DNA of 64,000 bases, taken from NCBI GenBank assembly GCA_002632355.1, contig NSJJ01000017.1:1-64000 (forward strand). Reading direction: 5' to 3'. A model generated the notes under the pieces. It saw nothing but the letters and a program-made list of their open reading frames with translations. It did no database searches and was not told the DNA's origin. Both the position numbers and the translations under genes were made by a program. Shown one piece after another: positions 59,566 through 64,000 of this stretch (its first letter is position 1; each line of letters begins with the position of its first letter). Source of the stretch: Sulfuricella denitrificans (lineage in GTDB: Bacteria; Pseudomonadota; Gammaproteobacteria; Burkholderiales; Sulfuricellaceae).

Positions 59566-62500
59566 ATGCTCAACCGCCTTATCGAATGGTCGGCGCGCAA
59601 CATTTTCCTGGTGCTGCTGGCCACCGCAGCCATCATCGGCGGCGGGATTTATGCTGTCCTCAAAACGCCGCTGGACGCCCTGCCCGACCTGTCCGACGTG
59701 CAGGTCATCGTGTATACCGAGTACTCAGGCCAGGCGCCCCAGGTGGTGGAGGATCAGGTCACCTACCCGCTCACCACAGCCATGCTCTCGGTTCCCAAGT
59801 CCAAAGTGGTGCGCGGCTTCTCGTTTTTCGGCGCTTCCTTCGTCTACGTCATTTTCGAGGACGGCACCGACATCTACTGGGCGCGCTCGCGGGTGCTGGA
59901 ATATCTCGCCTCGCTTTCCGGCAGCCTGCCGCAAGGCGTTACCCCGCGGCTCGGCCCCGACGCCACAGGCGTGGGCTGGGTATACCAGTATGCCGTGCTG
60001 GCCAAGAACCGCACCCTGGCGGAGCTGCGTACCTTGCAGGACTGGTATCTGCGCTATCAGCTCAGCAAGGCGCCAGGCGTGGCAGAGGTGGCGAGCATCG
60101 GCGGCTTCGTGCAGCAGTATCAGGTGACGGTCGATCCGCGCAAACTGCAGGCCTACGGCGTGCACATCACCGACGTCAGCAAGGTGATCCGCGAATCCAA
60201 CCGTGACGTCGGCGGGCGCGTCATCGAAATGGCCGAAGCGGAATTCATGGTGCGCGGCAAGGGCTATCTGCGCGGCAGGAAGGACATCGAGATGCTGGTC
60301 ATCAAGAGCGACCGCGGCATCCCCGTCCTGCTGCGCGACGTGGCCCGGGTGGAGCTCGGCCCGGACGAACGGCGCGGGCTGTCCGAACTCAACGGCGAGG
60401 GCGAGGTGGTCTCCGGCATTGCCATGGCACGCTATGGGCAGAATGCGCTGGAAGTCATCCACAACATCAAGAGCAAGATCGCCGAAGTCGCCAGCGGCTT
60501 GCCGGAGGGCGTCACAATCGAAACGGTCTACGACCGCTCCGGCCTGATCGAACGCGCCATCGCCAATCTCAAGTCCACGCTGCTGGAAGAAAGCCTGATT
60601 GTCGCGCTGGTGTGCGTGGTGTTCCTGCTGCACGTGCGTAGCGCGCTGGTGGCCATCATCATGCTGCCGGTGGGCGTGCTGATCGCCTTCATCGCCATGC
60701 GCCTGCTCGGCATGAACTCCAACATCATGAGCCTGGGCGGCATCGCCATTGCCATCGGCGCCATGGTGGACGCTGCCATTGTCATGATCGAGAACGCGCA
60801 TAAGCACCTGGAACGGCTGGAGCGAAACCCCTCCCGGCTTCCCCTTGTCAAAGGAGGCGCCACAACCCCCTTCCCTGACAAAGGGAGGGATGGGGAGGGG
60901 TTAGCTTTCGAAGCACGCGCCAATGCCATCATTTCCGCCTGCAAGGAAGTCGGCCCGGCGCTGTTCTTTTCGCTGCTGATCATCACCGTTTCCTTCCTGC
61001 CGGTATTCACGCTGGAAGCGCAGGAGGGCCGCCTGTTCGCCCCGCTCGCCTTCACCAAGACCTTTGCCATGGCTGGAGCCGCGCTGCTATCCGTCACGCT
61101 GGTGCCGGTGCTGATGATGATGTTCGTGCGCGGCAGGATCATGCCAGAGGCAATAAATCCGGTGAACCGCTTCCTGATCTGGCTGTATCGCCCGGTCATC
61201 GCCTGGGTGATGCGCTGGAAGAAACTGACCCTCATGCTGGCTGTTGCCGCATTGGGTGCCAGCCTGTATCCGGCCACGCAACTGGGCAGCGAATTCATGC
61301 CCACGCTCAATGAAGGCACCCTGTTCTACATGCCGACCGGGCTGCCCGGCATGTCGGTGACCAAGGCTGCCGAGACCCTGCAAACCCAGAACAGGATCAT
61401 CAAGGGCTTTCCTGAAGTGGCATCGGTCTACGGCAAGGCCGGGCGCGCCAGCACCGCCACCGATCCGGCCCCGCTGGAGATGTTCGAGACCGTCATCAAC
61501 CTCAAGCCGGAAAGCGAATGGCGGCCCGGCATGACCATCGACAAACTGATCGCGGAACTGGATGCTGCCTTGCAGATTCCCGGCATTTCCAACTCCTGGA
61601 CTATGCCCATCAAGGCCCGTATCGACATGCTTTCGACCGGCATTCGCACCCCGATCGGGATCAAGGTATTCGGCAAGAACCTGGGCGAAATGGAAAAGCT
61701 GGCCAAGGAAATCGAAAGCGTGGTCAAGACCATCCCCGGCACCTCCAGCGCCTACGCCGAGCGCCTGACGGGCGGGCTCTACCTCGACATCGAACCCGAC
61801 CGCACGCAACTGGCCCGCTACGGGCTGGCGGTGGGTGATCTGCAAGGCATCATCTCCAGCGCTCTTGGCGGCGAAACTGTCACCACCACGGTCGAAGGCA
61901 GGGAGCGCTTCGGCGTCAGCGTGCGTTATCCGCGCGAACTGCGCAGCACGCCGCAGCAGATCGCCACGCAGATTTTGGTGCCGGTGAGCACCGGCATGGG
62001 CGGGCAACCCGCCATGATCCCGCTCGGGCAACTGGCCACGGTCAGGATCGAGAAAGGCGCGCCTTCCATCCGCACCGAGAATGCCCTGCTCTCGGCCTAC
62101 ATCTACGTCGATATCCGCAACCGCGACATCGGCAGCTATGTGGCCGAGGCCCAGCAGGCGGTGCGCGACAGGGTCAAGTTCCCGCCCGGCTACTACGCGA
62201 CCTGGAGCGGCCAGTTCGAATACATGCAGCGCGCCAAGGAGAAGATGAAAGTCGTCATTCCGGTCACTCTGGCAATCATCTTCACCCTGCTCTATCTCAA
62301 CTTCCGCCGCCTGACCGAAACCCTGATCGTGATGCTGTCCGTACCATTCGCCCTGGTCGGCGGCGTGTGGCTGATGTGGGCGCTGGGCTACAACGTATCC
62401 GTTGCGGTGGCGGTCGGCTTTATCGCCCTGGCTGGCGTGGCAGCGGAAACGGGTGTGGTGATGCTGATTTATCTCGATCAGGCACTCAACAAATTCAAGA

Positions 62501-62781
62501 CCCGGAGGGAAGCAGAGGGTAGTGAAATGACGCCAGCCGACCTCTACGCTGCCGTGATGGAAGGCGCAGTGGAGCGGGTGCGCCCCAAGATGATGACCGT
62601 GGTGGCCATCATGGCCGGCCTGTTGCCCATCATGTGGAGCAGCGGCACCGGCTCAGAAGTCATGAGCCGCATCGCTGCACCCATGGTCGGCGGCATGATT
62701 TCATCGACCATACTGACGCTGATCGTCATCCCGGCCCTGTATGCCCTGATCAAGGAATGGACATTTTTCGGAAGGAAGTAA
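59566..62781 (+). CDS. cusA: Heavy-metal RND efflux pump CusA
   Basis: MLNRLIEWSARNIFLVLLATAAIIGGGIYAVLKTPLDALPDLSDVQVIVYTEYSGQAPQVVEDQVTYPL. Confidence 0.95.
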   Translation: MLNRLIEWSARNIFLVLLATAAIIGGGIYAVLKTPLDALPDLSDVQVIVYTEYSGQAPQVVEDQVTYPLTTAMLSVPKSKVVRGFSFFGASFVYVIFEDGTDIYWARSRVLEYLASLSGSLPQGVTPRLGPDATGVGWVYQYAVLAKNRTLAELRTLQDWYLRYQLSKAPGVAEVASIGGFVQQYQVTVDPRKLQAYGVHITDVSKVIRESNRDVGGRVIEMAEAEFMVRGKGYLRGRKDIEMLVIKSDRGIPVLLRDVARVELGPDERRGLSELNGEGEVVSGIAMARYGQNALEVIHNIKSKIAEVASGLPEGVTIETVYDRSGLIERAIANLKSTLLEESLIVALVCVVFLLHVRSALVAIIMLPVGVLIAFIAMRLLGMNSNIMSLGGIAIAIGAMVDAAIVMIENAHKHLERLERNPSRLPLVKGGATTPFPDKGRDGEGLAFEARANAIISACKEVGPALFFSLLIITVSFLPVFTLEAQEGRLFAPLAFTKTFAMAGAALLSVTLVPVLMMMFVRGRIMPEAINPVNRFLIWLYRPVIAWVMRWKKLTLMLAVAALGASLYPATQLGSEFMPTLNEGTLFYMPTGLPGMSVTKAAETLQTQNRIIKGFPEVASVYGKAGRASTATDPAPLEMFETVINLKPESEWRPGMTIDKLIAELDAALQIPGISNSWTMPIKARIDMLSTGIRTPIGIKVFGKNLGEMEKLAKEIESVVKTIPGTSSAYAERLTGGLYLDIEPDRTQLARYGLAVGDLQGIISSALGGETVTTTVEGRERFGVSVRYPRELRSTPQQIATQILVPVSTGMGGQPAMIPLGQLATVRIEKGAPSIRTENALLSAYIYVDIRNRDIGSYVAEAQQAVRDRVKFPPGYYATWSGQFEYMQRAKEKMKVVIPVTLAIIFTLLYLNFRRLTETLIVMLSVPFALVGGVWLMWALGYNVSVAVAVGFIALAGVAAETGVVMLIYLDQALNKFKTRREAEGSEMTPADLYAAVMEGAVERVRPKMMTVVAIMAGLLPIMWSSGTGSEVMSRIAAPMVGGMISSTILTLIVIPALYALIKEWTFFGRK
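60826..60903. repeat. GC-rich palindromic element inside cusA (in-frame, 78 bp)
   Basis: AACCCCTCCCGGCTTCCCCTTGTCAAAGG ... CCCTGACAAAGGGAGGGATGGGGAGGGGTTA imperfect inverted repeat. Confidence 0.7.
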
Positions 62782-62782
62782 C

Positions 62783-63220
62783 ATGAACATCAAATCATTC
62801 GTTCTGCTGAGCGCTCTGCTTCTGGCTGCTTGCGGCGACAAGACCGGAGAACCACAGAAAAAAAATGCGCGCCACTATGATGAAAAAACGCTGAGCATGG
62901 GCGATCGTGTTTTTCATACCCATTGTGCAGAATGTCACGGCTACAATGGCGAGGGTAAACCCGGCTGGGAGCAGCCGGGCCCGGATGGTAAGCTATTACC
63001 CCCGCCTCTGGATAATAATGGCCGCAGCTGGCGACTGAGCGGCATGCAAATTCAGCAGTTCATCCTGCATGGCAGCCCGGACGGACGCGGCAACATGCCA
63101 GCCTGGAAAGGCAAGTTGACCGAACAGGAAATCGCCGCCGTTTCGGCCTGGATCACCTCATTATGGTCGGACCAGGTTTATCTGGACTGGCAGACAAAAG
63201 CCGAGCACAGCACACAATAA
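62783..63220 (+). CDS. Lipoprotein-type c-type cytochrome
   Basis: lipobox LLAACGD; CAECHGYNGEG heme motif. Confidence 0.88.
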   Translation: MNIKSFVLLSALLLAACGDKTGEPQKKNARHYDEKTLSMGDRVFHTHCAECHGYNGEGKPGWEQPGPDGKLLPPPLDNNGRSWRLSGMQIQQFILHGSPDGRGNMPAWKGKLTEQEIAAVSAWITSLWSDQVYLDWQTKAEHSTQ

Positions 63221-63261
63221 TTTTGTATTATTAGACTTTACTAATTTACCCGGAGACTCCC

Positions 63262-63651
63262 ATGTACGGATTCAGCACACAAGTTACAGGCACATTCGAC
63301 GACGCCGTAAGCAAAGTGATCGAGGCACTGAAAACCGAAGGCTTCGGCGTTCTCACCGACATCGATGTCAAGGCCACCATGAAAGCCAAACTGAACATCG
63401 ATGGCCGCCCCTACCGCATCCTCGGCGCCTGCAATCCGCCACTGGCGCATCGCGCCATCGAGGCCGATCCGGACATCGGTCTGCTGCTGCCCTGCAACGT
63501 GGTGGTGCGCGAAGAAGAAAATGGCACCATCACTGTGGCATTCATGGACCCGTCCGCCGTGCTGAAACTGGTGGACAAACCCGGAATCGAAGAACTGGCA
63601 GGGGAAGTGCGCGGACGCCTTGAGCGAGTGCGCGATAGCCTGAAAGGCTGA
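63262..63651 (+). CDS. DUF302 family protein
   Basis: [66 protein letters not shown]. Confidence 0.92.
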   Translation: MYGFSTQVTGTFDDAVSKVIEALKTEGFGVLTDIDVKATMKAKLNIDGRPYRILGACNPPLAHRAIEADPDIGLLLPCNVVVREEENGTITVAFMDPSAVLKLVDKPGIEELAGEVRGRLERVRDSLKG

Positions 63652-63673
63652 TTTATCAACAGGATGAAAGATG

Positions 63674-63698
63674 ACGGGGAGTGATATTCACTCCCCGT
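63674..63698. terminator. Bidirectional intrinsic terminator candidate between convergent genes
   Basis: ACGGGGAGTGA-TAT-TCACTCCCCGT followed by TCTGTTTT. Confidence 0.7.
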
Positions 63699-63704
63699 TC
63701 TGTT

Positions 63705-64000
63705 TTACAACGCCAGCGTTTCGCCGACTTTCATTTCCTTCAGCTTGACCTTTGACCCCTGTTTCTTCAGGGCCGCAGCAAACGCTTCCGGCTTGCCGTC
63801 CAGCACCGGGAATGTCCCGAAGTGCATCGGCACCACCATGCCGGGTTTGACCAGCTTCACCGCCTCGGCGGCGCGCTCCGGCCCCATGGTGAAGTGACCG
63901 CCGATGCAGGCCAGCATCACGTCCACCTTGTGAAACTGGCTGATCAGCGCCATGTCGCCGAACACGTCCGTATCCCCAGTATGGTAAATCGCCGGGCCGT
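63705..64000 (-). CDS. Metal-dependent hydrolase (UPF0173-like beta-lactamase fold), 5' end beyond window
   Basis: [37 protein letters not shown]; open to window edge. Confidence 0.85.
   Translation of the reverse strand, partial: GPAIYHTGDTDVFGDMALISQFHKVDVMLACIGGHFTMGPERAAEAVKLVKPGMVVPMHFGTFPVLDGKPEAFAAALKKQGSKVKLKEMKVGETLAL

Noticed and set aside
58335-59636. 433-aa minus-strand ORF
   Set aside because: Antisense to cusB.

Overview
Chromosomal segment from a betaproteobacterium-like genome (inferred from gene content: hpnCDE, ftr-type iron uptake, metE/metR, ppdK). The left 6.4 kb is accessory DNA: seven complete attC-like sites and one partial attC enclosing small phage-like genes, next to an integron integrase (intI) with an in-frame 30-bp tandem duplication. 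An AlpA-like gene and a phage/island-type tyrosine recombinase then abut the 3' end of tRNA-Leu(TAG), so the integron appears to ride on a tRNA-Leu integrated island. By hand alignment of the attC arms, the extra (extrahelical) base lies on the right arm of every site. That makes attC polarity canonical relative to intI but opposite to nearly all cassette ORFs; only one cassette (membrane protein 1630-2199, minus strand) is sense. The rest is mostly a well-packed core genome: hopanoid genes, thrC/hom, a signal-transduction block (CheR, receiver-less CheB, NarX/LuxR-type pair, GGDEF, split PAS/MCP-CZB, tandem EAL-HDOD), nlpD-pcm-surE, gltX, an expanded ftrABCD locus with Fur boxes, ppdK, glyA, metE/metR, def/purine salvage, a Pat-like acyltransferase, an ABC exporter and a cusF/CBA operon. 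A second accessory scar next to tRNA-Ser(GGA) holds a lone attC-like site and an internally deleted IS110-family transposase. An in-frame 78-bp GC-rich palindromic element appears to be inserted in cusA. All product calls are from reading the translations; no database search was run.
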